Source of the DNA: Rhizobium sp. NXC24
GTDB lineage: Bacteria; Pseudomonadota; Alphaproteobacteria; Rhizobiales; Rhizobiaceae
DNA length: 64,000 nucleotides
Direction: 5' to 3'
Assembly: GCF_002944315.1 (NCBI RefSeq)
Contig: NZ_CP024311.1
Span: forward strand, 1,092,501 to 1,156,500
Shown here: positions 1 to 6,601 of the stretch, in pieces
Numbering within the stretch: the first letter of the stretch is position 1
Layout of the letters: the number at the start of each line of letters is the position of its first letter
Position numbers and translations under genes: made by a program
Notes under the pieces: model-generated
The model's input: the letters and a program-made list of their open reading frames with translations, nothing else
Told to the model about the DNA's origin: nothing
Database searches by the model: none

Positions 1-50
1 GCGCCGGTCATCATGTGGCTGACCGATCCATATTCAACTGGTTCCCGATG

Positions 51-854
51 ATGGCCGATCTCCTGCCTGTTTCCCGTCGCTTGCTTGCTGTAGCCGCTTT
101 TGCCGCGCTGTCCGCCTGCAGCATCATTCCCGATACCGGAGCGACCGATCCCGACCGGTTCGTACAGGAAACAGCGCCTGTCTTTTACCAGCCCGAAGGT
201 ATCGATCCACAAAAGGTAAAACGCCTGCCGGTCCAGCCGGTGCCGCAAGCGCGCGATCTCTTCCGCACGCAATTCAATCAGACCTACGGCCTGCCGACCT
301 CCAATCCGGTGCATCAGGCCATGTATGCGCAGAAGAGCGAAGACGATTTCACCCTGCCGGCCATCCCCTATAAGCGCATAGATCAGCGCTTCTTGCGCCA
401 GGAAGTGGACTATCAGACCGATGAAAGGCCCGGCACGATCGTCGTCGATACGAGGGGCCACTATCTCTATTTCGTCGAGCCGGGCGGCAGGGCGATGCGT
501 TATGGCGTCGGCCTCGGCGCGGCAGGTTATGCCTGGCATGGCAGGGGCATCATCCAGTGGAAGCAGAAATGGCCGCGCTGGACGCCGCCGAGCGAAATGG
601 TGGCCCGCGAACCGCAGATCAGGCCGGTTTCAGCCGAACGCGGCGGCATGAATCCGGGGCCGACCAATCCGCTCGGCGCTCGCGCCCTCTATATCTTCCA
701 GAATGGCAAGGACACGCTCTATCGCATTCACGGCACGCCGGATTGGCAGTCGATCGGCAAGGCAGCGTCATCCGGCTGTGTGCGCATGCTGAACCAAGAT
801 GTGATCGATCTCTACAATCGTGTGTCGGCAAGGGCCGAAGTCGTGGTTCTGTAA
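51..854 (+). CDS. L,D-transpeptidase (YkuD family) lipoprotein, copy 1
   Basis: Predicted periplasmic lipoprotein enzyme that makes 3-3 peptidoglycan crosslinks or anchors proteins to peptidoglycan. From ATG 51 it has 267 residues. A hydrophobic signal segment (residues 11-22) ends in the lipobox LSAC with Cys23. The YkuD signature is near the C-terminus: His227 in IHGTPDW and SSGCVR with catalytic Cys243. In-frame starts also exist at GTG 15 and ATG 48; 51 was chosen because it places a normal lipoprotein signal at the N-terminus. The next gene is a paralog with the same core (RYGxGxG, QWxxKWPRW, NPLGARALYIF). The activity is known for the family; the exact substrate is not visible. Confidence 0.88.
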   Translation: MADLLPVSRRLLAVAAFAALSACSIIPDTGATDPDRFVQETAPVFYQPEGIDPQKVKRLPVQPVPQARDLFRTQFNQTYGLPTSNPVHQAMYAQKSEDDFTLPAIPYKRIDQRFLRQEVDYQTDERPGTIVVDTRGHYLYFVEPGGRAMRYGVGLGAAGYAWHGRGIIQWKQKWPRWTPPSEMVAREPQIRPVSAERGGMNPGPTNPLGARALYIFQNGKDTLYRIHGTPDWQSIGKAASSGCVRMLNQDVIDLYNRVSARAEVVVL

Positions 855-947
855 CGGCAGATTGCAACAAATTTTCGTGATGTTGCATAAGTGCGATAGC
901 CGGGCTTCGCTGCCCTCTTTAGTTTTATTCCTGTCTCTGCGAATCTT

Positions 948-982
948 GCGGGGAACCGAATCGGATCGTTTCGAGTTCCCGC
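948..982 (+). promoter_or_regulatory. imperfect hairpin before the second L,D-transpeptidase
   Basis: GGGAAC-CGAA (951-960) pairs with TTCG-a-GTTCCC (970-980) with one bulged base, and the flanking GCG/GC can extend the stem. It lies about 30 bases before the ATG at 1013, so it would be in the 5' leader. No T-run follows, so it does not look like a terminator. Its role is unknown. Confidence 0.3.
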
Positions 983-1012
983 TTCCCTTCCAACAGGAAT
1001 GATGCTGTCGAC

Positions 1013-1750
1013 ATGAGCCTGCCTTCTTCTCTTTCCCGACGAAATTTCCTCGCCCTTGCGGGCATTGGCGCCGTTTCGACGCTCGCCGGCTGCGCTTCCA
1101 CGGTGGAGAGCAATCCGATTGTCAGCCCCGTGCAGTATAACGGTTCCACCTATCGCCCCTTAGGCAGTTGGCTCTCCAGCTATAATGGCGAGCAGCCGGA
1201 CCCGGCTGTGATCTATGCAGCTATGGATGATGGCGGCTTTCATCTTCCGGCAATACCCTATGAGCAGATCGATCCGCGATATTATCGTCAGCGCGTTGTC
1301 GATCCGACGGGTGAGCCGCCAGGCACCGTCGTCGTCAATACGCGCGAGCGCTTCCTCTATGTCACCGAACCGGGCGGCACGGCGATGCGCTATGGTATCG
1401 GCGTCGGTCGCGAAGGCTTCGCCTGGCAGGGCCGTGGTGTCATCCAGTGGCGCAAGAAATGGCCGCGCTGGAACCCGCCGGACGAAATGGTCGCCCGTCA
1501 GCCGGAACTCGTCAAATATTCCATCGCCAACGGCGGCATGGAGCCTGGCTTGAAGAATCCGCTCGGCGCGCGCGCGCTTTATATTTTCGAGGATAAGCAG
1601 GATTCGCTCTACCGTCTGCACGGCAATCCCGACTGGCGCTCCATCGGCAAGGCCGTTTCCTCGGGCTGCGTTCGCCTGCTGAATCAGGACGTCATCGATC
1701 TCTACGACCGCGTGCCGCAACGCGCGCCAATCTTGGTGACGCAGGCGTAA
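1013..1750 (+). CDS. L,D-transpeptidase (YkuD family), Tat-type lipoprotein, copy 2
   Basis: Paralog of the preceding gene, 245 residues. The N-terminus carries a twin-arginine motif, SRRNFLAL (residues 8-15), and a lipobox-like LAGC with Cys27, suggesting export in folded form and lipid anchoring; copy 1 lacks a clear Tat motif. The catalytic signature is HGNPDW with His204 and SSGCVR with Cys220. The 158-base gap from copy 1 holds a leader hairpin and no gene. The two copies align along the catalytic domain and differ mainly in the N-terminal region, as expected of a tandem duplication that has diverged. Family function is well established; separate roles for the two copies are inference. 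Confidence 0.88.
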   Translation: MSLPSSLSRRNFLALAGIGAVSTLAGCASTVESNPIVSPVQYNGSTYRPLGSWLSSYNGEQPDPAVIYAAMDDGGFHLPAIPYEQIDPRYYRQRVVDPTGEPPGTVVVNTRERFLYVTEPGGTAMRYGIGVGREGFAWQGRGVIQWRKKWPRWNPPDEMVARQPELVKYSIANGGMEPGLKNPLGARALYIFEDKQDSLYRLHGNPDWRSIGKAVSSGCVRLLNQDVIDLYDRVPQRAPILVTQA

Positions 1751-1788
1751 GCTTGGACATGTTTTTGACGAGTGGAATTTAACGGCTG

Positions 1789-2250
1789 TTATTCGGCCGT
1801 TAAATTCGCTCTTAGCCGCTGCAGCCGGTCGCGCAGACTGGCCATTTCATTCATATCGCAGCCGACGGCTTGGCCGATGGCTGCCATGATCATACTGACC
1901 TGGCATTTCATGCCGGCGCCCTTTTCCGTCAACGAAACGATTACCTGGCGTTCGTCCTTCGGGTCTCGTACGCGCCCGATCAGGCCGGCTTGCTCGAGGC
2001 GTTTCAACAGCGGCGACAGCGTGCCCGAATCGAGATCAAGCTGCTCACCGATGGTCTTGACCGACAAACAGCCTTTCTCCCAGAGCACCAGCATCACCAG
2101 ATATTGCGGATAGGTCAGCCCGACGCGATCGAGGATCGGCTTGTAGGCGCGATTGAAGGCATGCGCGGTCGCGTAGACGGCAAAACAGAGCTGCCGTTCC
2201 AGCCGCTTTTCCTCATCCGGGATTGCCCGCTCCTGCACCTTGTCCGTCAT
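1789..2250 (-). CDS. ohrR: OhrR, organic hydroperoxide-sensing MarR repressor
   Basis: MarR-family dimeric winged-helix repressor of 153 residues that leaves DNA when its reactive cysteine is oxidised by organic peroxides. Cys22 sits in RQLCFAVYA, the position of the sensor cysteine in the OhrR family, and Tyr25 follows as expected for the hydrogen-bonding partner region. The winged helix spans about residues 50-120 (LTYPQYLVMLVLWE, LDSGTLSPLLKRLE, DERQVIVSLTEKG). It is divergent from ohr, sharing a 132-base AT-rich intergenic region. Cys90-110 positions hold no second conserved cysteine, so a one-Cys mechanism or an external thiol is more likely; that last point is inference. Confidence 0.92.
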   Translation of the reverse strand: MTDKVQERAIPDEEKRLERQLCFAVYATAHAFNRAYKPILDRVGLTYPQYLVMLVLWEKGCLSVKTIGEQLDLDSGTLSPLLKRLEQAGLIGRVRDPKDERQVIVSLTEKGAGMKCQVSMIMAAIGQAVGCDMNEMASLRDRLQRLRANLTAE

Positions 2251-2309
2251 CGCTGCTCCGCCAGTTTCTTGTTGACGTCATTGTCACAGGTTCATTTTTC
2301 AAAATCAAA

Positions 2310-2349
2310 TTACAAAAATATATTGCGCACGATTAAATCGCGTTATATA
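2310..2349 (+). promoter_or_regulatory. ohr promoter and likely OhrR operator
   Basis: An 11-base palindrome CGATT-A-AATCG lies at 2330-2340 in the AT-rich gap between ohrR and ohr. Candidate promoters overlap it: TTACAA (2310-2315) with TTAAAT (2333-2338) at a 17-base spacing, or TTGCGC (2323-2328) with TATATA (2344-2349) at 15. A repressor bound there would block either one. The OhrR assignment rests on position, not on a measured site. Confidence 0.5.
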
Positions 2350-2382
2350 CAAACTTCATCCAACTCGCAAAGGAGATCTGAC

Positions 2383-2805
2383 ATGCCTATCCTCTACACC
2401 ACCAAGGCTTCCGCTACCGGCGGCCGTGCAGGCCACGCCGTTTCCGAAAATGGCGTTCTTGACGTCACCCTGACCGTGCCGAAGGAACTCGGCGGCGACG
2501 GCGCTACCGGCACCAATCCGGAACAGCTCTTCGCTGCAGGCTATTCCGCCTGCTTCCTTGGCGCCCTGAAATTTGTTGCAGGCCAGCAGAAGGTCAAGAT
2601 TCCGGAAGACGCCAAGGTGACGGCAACGGTTGGCATCGGCCCGCGCGCGGATGGCACCGGCTTCGGCATCGAAGTCTCGCTGTCGGTTCACATTCCCGGC
2701 ATGGAAAAGGCCGAAGCTGAAAAGCTCGCCGCTGCCGCTCACATCGTCTGCCCCTATAGCCACGCCATGCGCACCTCGACGGAAGTGCCGGTCACGGTTG
2801 CCTGA
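2383..2805 (+). CDS. ohr: Ohr organic hydroperoxide reductase
   Basis: Cytoplasmic thiol-dependent peroxidase of the Ohr/OsmC family that reduces lipid and organic hydroperoxides. It has 140 residues, the normal length. The two active-site cysteines are Cys57 in GYSACF and Cys123 in IVCPYS. ATG 2383 was chosen because AGGAGA lies 7 bases upstream and MPILYTTKA is the usual family N-terminus; a longer in-frame extension runs back through the intergenic promoter. It is divergent from ohrR and followed by a strong terminator, so it is probably monocistronic and induced by organic peroxide. Confidence 0.95.
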   Translation: MPILYTTKASATGGRAGHAVSENGVLDVTLTVPKELGGDGATGTNPEQLFAAGYSACFLGALKFVAGQQKVKIPEDAKVTATVGIGPRADGTGFGIEVSLSVHIPGMEKAEAEKLAAAAHIVCPYSHAMRTSTEVPVTVA

Positions 2806-2856
2806 GAACGGGCTTTCTCATCTTCCGAACTGACGGAACGGATGACATAAAAGAGG

Positions 2857-2890
2857 AGCGATATGCATTTCGGTGCATGTCGCTCTTTTT
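2857..2890 (+). terminator. rho-independent terminator of ohr
   Basis: AGCGATATGCA (2857-2867) pairs with TGCATGTCGCT (2874-2884) around the loop TTTCGG, 11 pairs with one G-T wobble, followed by CTTTTT. It ends about 50 bases before the antitoxin start, separating the two units. Confidence 0.85.
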
Positions 2891-2937
2891 CTTTTGCAAG
2901 AAAGTTGCTATATGTTTTCTTGAGAAAGGATATAGCC

Positions 2938-3321
2938 ATGATATCTGCTCAAGCGATCGGTCACGCAAATCCGGGCGAGGCCCTAGTCATCACCAAGGCG
3001 GTCGTTAATGCCGCGGAGCGGCTGGGCTTGAACGCCCGCATGCTCGCTGCTGTCATCGGCGTTTCGGAAGCGACGGTGTCGCGCATGAAGCGGCAAGATC
3101 ATCTTCTGGAGCGGCACAGCAAGCCATTTGAACTCGCCGTTCTTTTCGTACGTCTGTTTCGCTCGCTCGATGCCATTGTCGGCGGCGATGAGGCCGTGGC
3201 GCGGCAATGGCTGCGCAATGTCAATCTCGCCTTCGGTGCAACGCCGCTCGAAAAGATCACCTCCATTTCCGGATTGACCGATGTCCTTGCCTATCTGGAC
3301 GCCCGCCGCGCTATCGTCTGA
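2938..3321 (+). CDS. Xre/MbcA/ParS-type antitoxin (DUF2384-like)
   Basis: Antitoxin of a RES-type toxin-antitoxin module, 127 residues. It has an N-terminal helix-turn-helix (about residues 32-52, ARMLAAVIGVSEATVSRMKR) and a C-terminal toxin-binding region with the family pattern of a helical VGGDEAVARQWLRNVNLAFG stretch followed by PLEKI and a final helix (TDVLAYLDARR). ATG 2938 was chosen because the upstream in-frame extension runs through the ohr terminator. The coding region overlaps the toxin start by 41 bases, the usual tight coupling. The family is known to repress its own promoter through the helix-turn-helix. Confidence 0.88.
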   Translation: MISAQAIGHANPGEALVITKAVVNAAERLGLNARMLAAVIGVSEATVSRMKRQDHLLERHSKPFELAVLFVRLFRSLDAIVGGDEAVARQWLRNVNLAFGATPLEKITSISGLTDVLAYLDARRAIV

Positions 3322-4039
3322 GGCTCGGCCGATTTCAGGCCGCTATTGGCGACTGGTGGAGGCGCAGCATCAGGTCTCGACCTTGAAGCTGGTCGACACG
3401 CTGGAAGAGCAGGCGCTTCTCGAGCATCTGCTGGAGGAGAGCAAGCCGGCGCTGCCGCCGGAATGCGCTGGTCTGGACTATCTGTTGGCCACTCCCTTCC
3501 GCTACGGAGCGATCTACCCTCACGGCTCACGCTTCAGGCGTGCGGGACGCACCCTCGGCGTCTTCTACGCTTCCGAACGGGTCGAAACGGCGCTGGCCGA
3601 AATGAGTTTTTACCGGCTGCTTTTCTTCAGCGATTCTCCGGAGACGCCGTTGCCTGCCAATGCGGCGGAATACACCGCCTTCGCCGCCGCGATCAGCACC
3701 AAAGAGGCGATTGATCTTACCCGCTCGCCGTTGGATCGAGATCGCGAAGCATGGACCGATCCCGTCAGCTACGAAGCTTGCCAGTCGCTCGCCGACGCGG
3801 CGCGTGCAGGGGGCATTCAGGCGATCCTCTACCGCTCCGTCAGGGATTCCCAAGGCGGGAAGAATATTGCCCTTCTGACGGCCCATGCCTTTGCCGCCCG
3901 CGAACCGGTCGAACGGCAGACCTGGCGCATCCGGCTGTCGCCGGCCGGTGTGCAGGCACTCTGCGATTTTCCGAAAAGTCGCATCGGTTTCGCACGCAGC
4001 GATTTCGGCGCTGATCCGCGCATGCGAAACAGCGCTTAA
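3281..4039 (+). CDS. RES-domain toxin
   Basis: Toxin partner of the preceding antitoxin, 252 residues. RES toxins of characterised systems consume NAD+, by phosphorolysis or hydrolysis. Family features visible are RYWRLVEAQ near residue 21, the GxxYPxGSRF...LGVFYASE segment (about 76-100), acidic residues in ERVETALAEMSFYR (99-112) and the serine of YRSVRD (Ser186); Arg24, a Glu in 99-107 and Ser186 are candidates for the R-E-S triad. It is longer than many RES toxins (often 150-230 residues) because of an N-terminal helical extension. It starts 41 bases inside the antitoxin gene and its stop overlaps the stop of the convergent MarR gene. The exact NAD+ chemistry here is inferred. Confidence 0.85.
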   Translation: MSLPIWTPAALSSEARPISGRYWRLVEAQHQVSTLKLVDTLEEQALLEHLLEESKPALPPECAGLDYLLATPFRYGAIYPHGSRFRRAGRTLGVFYASERVETALAEMSFYRLLFFSDSPETPLPANAAEYTAFAAAISTKEAIDLTRSPLDRDREAWTDPVSYEACQSLADAARAGGIQAILYRSVRDSQGGKNIALLTAHAFAAREPVERQTWRIRLSPAGVQALCDFPKSRIGFARSDFGADPRMRNSA

Positions 4040-4482
4040 GCCAACGTGAGCAAATCCCGCCGCAGCCGGTCCGCATTGCCGTCGGGCAGCCGCGCTTCCA
4101 CCTCGGCATGCGTCACTTTCCAGATCGGCACGGCGGCTGCAAGCACCGCTTTGCCTGACGGGGTCAGGCTGAGTAGCCGGGCACGGCGATCCCTGGGATT
4201 GGGAAGAATGCTTATCCAGCCCCGCCGCTCCAGCGGTTTTAAGGCCGCCGTCAGCGTCGTCTGATCTATTGCGAGCAGCGTCGCCACCGGCCCCATGGCC
4301 GCAGGCTCTGGCCTGTTCAGCGACATCATCAGGGAAAACTGGCCATTGGTGAGCCCGAGCGGCCTCAGCGCTTCGTCGAAACGGCGCGCCAGGGCCCGAG
4401 CGGCGCGCTGCACATGCAGGCAAAGGCAGGTATCGCGCACGAGTAGTGTTGTCTCGAAAGGAATTTCAATCATGTTTGACAT
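4036..4482 (-). CDS. MarR-family transcriptional regulator
   Basis: Winged-helix regulator of 148 residues with the MarR core: recognition-helix region LLAIDQTTLTAALKPLERRG and wing DRRARLLSLTPSGKAVL. It is divergent from the DUF899 gene across a 71-base gap holding a perfect 12-base palindrome, so it probably represses that gene and itself. Cys19 and Cys21 (DTCLCLHV) lie where OhrR-like members carry a sensor cysteine, which leaves open a redox-sensing role; this is inference. An alternative start at 4473 would shorten it by three residues. Its stop codon overlaps that of the RES toxin by four bases. Confidence 0.85.
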   Translation of the reverse strand: MSNMIEIPFETTLLVRDTCLCLHVQRAARALARRFDEALRPLGLTNGQFSLMMSLNRPEPAAMGPVATLLAIDQTTLTAALKPLERRGWISILPNPRDRRARLLSLTPSGKAVLAAAVPIWKVTHAEVEARLPDGNADRLRRDLLTLA

Positions 4483-4493
4483 GGTTTACTAAT

Positions 4494-4505
4494 ATTGATA
4501 TCAAT
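4494..4505. promoter_or_regulatory. 12-base palindrome, likely MarR operator
   Basis: ATTGATATCAAT is perfectly self-complementary and sits 12 bases above the MarR start and 49 bases before the DUF899 start. The length and AT-rich core suit a MarR-type site. Which protein binds it is inferred from position. Confidence 0.55.
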
Positions 4506-4553
4506 GCATTTGTCAAGTTTGGTGAGAAGTGGACGCCGGAGGAGGGCGCGACA

Positions 4554-5279
4554 ATGAACCAAATCGTTTCACGCGAGGTGTGGCTGGAGGCTCGCCGCGA
4601 ACTGCTTGCCAAGGAGAAAGAAGCGACGCATTTGCGTGACCGTATCAATGAGGAGCGCTTGGCGCTGCCCTGGGTCAAGGTCGACAAGGACTATGTTTTC
4701 GACACGCCCACGGGGAAGAAATCGCTGGCCGATCTCTTCGACGGCCGCAGTCAGCTCATCGTCTATCACTTCATGCTCGGTCCGCAATGGGAGGCCGGAT
4801 GCCCCGGTTGTTCGTTCCTCGTCGATCATTTCGACGGCGCCCTGCCACATCTCAATCATCACGACGTCACCCTCGTTGCCGTTGCCCGTGCGCCGATCGA
4901 GAAGATAGAGGCTTACAAAAAGCGCATGGGCTGGAAGTTCCCCTGGGTGTCGTCTTTCGCCAACGACTTCAATTTCGACTATCACGTCTCCTTTACGGCA
5001 GAGCAGCTCGCCGGCGAAAAGGTGTTCTACAATTTCTCTGCCATGGACGCGAAGAACGGCCACGACGAACTTCCCGGGCTCAGCGCGTTCTACAAGGATG
5101 AGGCCGGCAATATTTTCCACACCTATTCCAGCTATGCCCGCGGCGGCGAAGAGATGATCGGCACGCTGATGATCCTCGACAATGCGCCGAAGGGACGCAA
5201 CGAAGGCAGCACCATGGATTTCGTGCGTCGCCACGATGAATATGACGAAGCCCCGAAGGCGCAATCCTCCTGTCACTGA
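4554..5279 (+). CDS. DUF899 thioredoxin-like protein
   Basis: 241-residue member of DUF899, a thioredoxin-fold family common in rhizobia and not well characterised. Typical features are the N-terminal REVWLEARRELLAKEKEATH, ALPWVKVDKDYVFDTPTG, and the cysteine pair Cys83-x-x-Cys86 in AGCPGCSFLVDHFDG, which could be a redox dithiol, followed by RAPIEKIEAYKKRMGW. ATG 4554 was chosen because GGAGGAGGG lies a short distance upstream and the protein then begins at the family N-terminus. It is divergent from a MarR gene and probably under its control. A detoxification or redox role is plausible but unproven. Confidence 0.88.
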   Translation: MNQIVSREVWLEARRELLAKEKEATHLRDRINEERLALPWVKVDKDYVFDTPTGKKSLADLFDGRSQLIVYHFMLGPQWEAGCPGCSFLVDHFDGALPHLNHHDVTLVAVARAPIEKIEAYKKRMGWKFPWVSSFANDFNFDYHVSFTAEQLAGEKVFYNFSAMDAKNGHDELPGLSAFYKDEAGNIFHTYSSYARGGEEMIGTLMILDNAPKGRNEGSTMDFVRRHDEYDEAPKAQSSCH

Positions 5280-5351
5280 AGCATCAGCCCAAGCCGCGCG
5301 ATTTTCCGTCGAAGGTCGCGCGGGAACAAATATCCGAAGTGCCGTGTTTAA

Positions 5352-5450
5352 AGCATGTCGCGCAAAAGTGTGCAGCGGTTTTGCGATAACGACATGCGCA
5401 AAATCAGGACCTAAAGCGCAAGGAGCGGATCTGAAAGATCGCGATGCGCT
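5352..5450. repeat. RIME-like intergenic palindromic repeat
   Basis: A two-hairpin element. The first hairpin is a nested stem: GCATGTCG (5353-5360) with CGACATGC (5390-5397) enclosing CGCAAAA (5361-5367) with TTTTGCG (5379-5385). The second pairs AGCGCA (5415-5420) with TGCGCT (5445-5450) enclosing GATCT-gaa-AGATC (5428-5440). I recognise the order and wording as the Rhizobium intergenic mosaic (RIME) type of dispersed repeat. Copy number cannot be judged from one window. Confidence 0.75.
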
Positions 5451-5490
5451 ACGGGGTATAGGGCTCGGCCAATCGCAAAGGAGGGACGCG

Positions 5491-5604
5491 ATGAAGGCGA
5501 AACTGACGGAAGAGCACGCATTCTGCAGTCCGGCCAGCTATCGTGAAGCCATCACACTCATCGACGACAATGAACGCATCTTTTCCTCGTGCCAGCCGGA
5601 CTGA
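5491..5604 (+). CDS. possible 37-residue small protein
   Basis: Short ORF MKAKLTEEHAFCSPASYREA and onward, ending CQPD, 37 residues. It starts at an ATG with AAAGGAGGG six to seven bases upstream, a near-consensus ribosome-binding site that is rare by chance. Two cysteines (Cys12, Cys34) and many charged residues; no membrane segment or signal. It lies between the RIME-like repeat and the VOC gene. No family was recognised. It could be a real small protein, a leader peptide of the VOC gene, or a remnant. Confidence 0.4.
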   Translation: MKAKLTEEHAFCSPASYREAITLIDDNERIFSSCQPD

Positions 5605-5660
5605 AGCTGGAAGGAATTCATGATCGCCAATTACCGCCGCAAGCAATAGGGAGATCTACA

Positions 5661-6437
5661 ATGGCTGCGAAGGGATATTTTGTCTGGTACGAACTGATGA
5701 CCACCGACATGGCCGCGGGAGAGGCCTTCTACCGCAAGGTTGTCGGCTGGGACGCCAAGGATGCCGGGATGCCGGAAATCGAAATGGCCTATACTCTGTT
5801 CAGCGCCGGCGCCGGCCCGATCGCCGGCATGATGATCCTGCCGGAAGAGGCCAAGGCCATGGGGACGCCACCCTGCTGGACCGGCTATATCAGCGTGCCC
5901 AATGTCGATGAGGCTGCCAAGACGATCGCCGCAAAGGGCGGCAGGGTCTATCGAGAGCCTGGGGACATTCCGGGTGTCGGCCGCTTCGCCGTCGTCTCCG
6001 ATCCCTATGGCGCCGCCTTCTGCATTTTCACGCCGTTGCCGGGCCAGGACTGGCAGCCGCCGGAACCCAATGCTCCCGGCTATATCGGCTGGCACGAGCT
6101 CTATTCCAACGACGGCCCGAAAGCCTTTGATTTCTACCGCGATATGTTCGGCTGGGAATCGAGTTCCGATTTCGACATGGGTCCGATGGGCACCTACAAG
6201 ATCTTCAAGATCGGCGACCGCGACTTCGGCGGCATCATGACGAAGCCGGCGGAAATGCCGATGGCCGCCTGGAACTTCTATTTCAATGTCCCGGCAATTG
6301 ATGCCGCTATCGGCCGCGTCAACGAGGCCGGCGGAAAGGTCGTCAACGGCCCGATGGAAGTCCCCGGCGGTAGCTGGATCGTCCAGTGCACCGACCCGCA
6401 AGGCGCGTTCTTCTCGCTCGTTGCGCCAGTGAAATAA
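5661..6437 (+). CDS. two-domain VOC (glyoxalase/bleomycin-resistance fold) protein
   Basis: 258-residue protein with two tandem VOC modules, about residues 1-125 and 132-258. Both begin with a similar motif (FVWYELMTTDMAAGEAFYRKVVGWDAK and IGWHELYSNDGPKAFDFYRDMFGWE are the two repeats) and end in DPYGAAFCIF or DPQGAFFSLV. The family contains glyoxalases, dioxygenases and resistance proteins; the substrate is not readable. ATG 5661 is preceded by GGGAGA at a good distance; an in-frame extension upstream lacks such a site. The gene is convergent with the HerA-like ATPase, with a palindromic repeat unit between them. Confidence 0.85.
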   Translation: MAAKGYFVWYELMTTDMAAGEAFYRKVVGWDAKDAGMPEIEMAYTLFSAGAGPIAGMMILPEEAKAMGTPPCWTGYISVPNVDEAAKTIAAKGGRVYREPGDIPGVGRFAVVSDPYGAAFCIFTPLPGQDWQPPEPNAPGYIGWHELYSNDGPKAFDFYRDMFGWESSSDFDMGPMGTYKIFKIGDRDFGGIMTKPAEMPMAAWNFYFNVPAIDAAIGRVNEAGGKVVNGPMEVPGGSWIVQCTDPQGAFFSLVAPVK

Positions 6438-6443
6438 GCTTTT

Positions 6444-6599
6444 GCCTTCTCCCCTCGGGGGAGAAGGTCGCGCGCAGCGCGGGTTGAGGGGGCGTTACTG
6501 GGGAGCAGGCTTTGGAGCACGGCTTACGATATTCGTCGCTGTGCTCCTCGTTCTCTCATCCGCCCTTCGGGCACTTGCTCCCCGAGGGGAGAAGGGGTC
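6444..6599. repeat. inverted pair of CCTTCTCCCC...GGGGAGAAGG repeat units
   Basis: Copy 1 (6444-6494) starts with the perfect hairpin CCTTCTCCCC-tcg-GGGGAGAAGG (6445-6467) and runs into GCGGGTTGAGGGGG. Copy 2 (about 6553-6599) is the same type in reverse: read on the minus strand it starts CCCCTTCTCCCCTCGGGG and continues to GCCCGAAGGGCGGATGAG. I recognise this as a dispersed palindromic element common in Rhizobium intergenic DNA. It fills the gap between two convergent genes and its hairpins may stop transcription from both sides. Confidence 0.65.
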
Positions 6600-6601
6600 C
6601 G

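Noticed and set aside
2863..2937. N-terminal extension of the Xre-type antitoxin
   Set aside because: The extension covers the ohr terminator and is not like the family.
3527..4423. Long minus-strand ORF of 298 residues
   Set aside because: Antisense to the RES toxin and MarR genes, Arg/Ala/Gly-rich in the way GC-rich shadow frames are.
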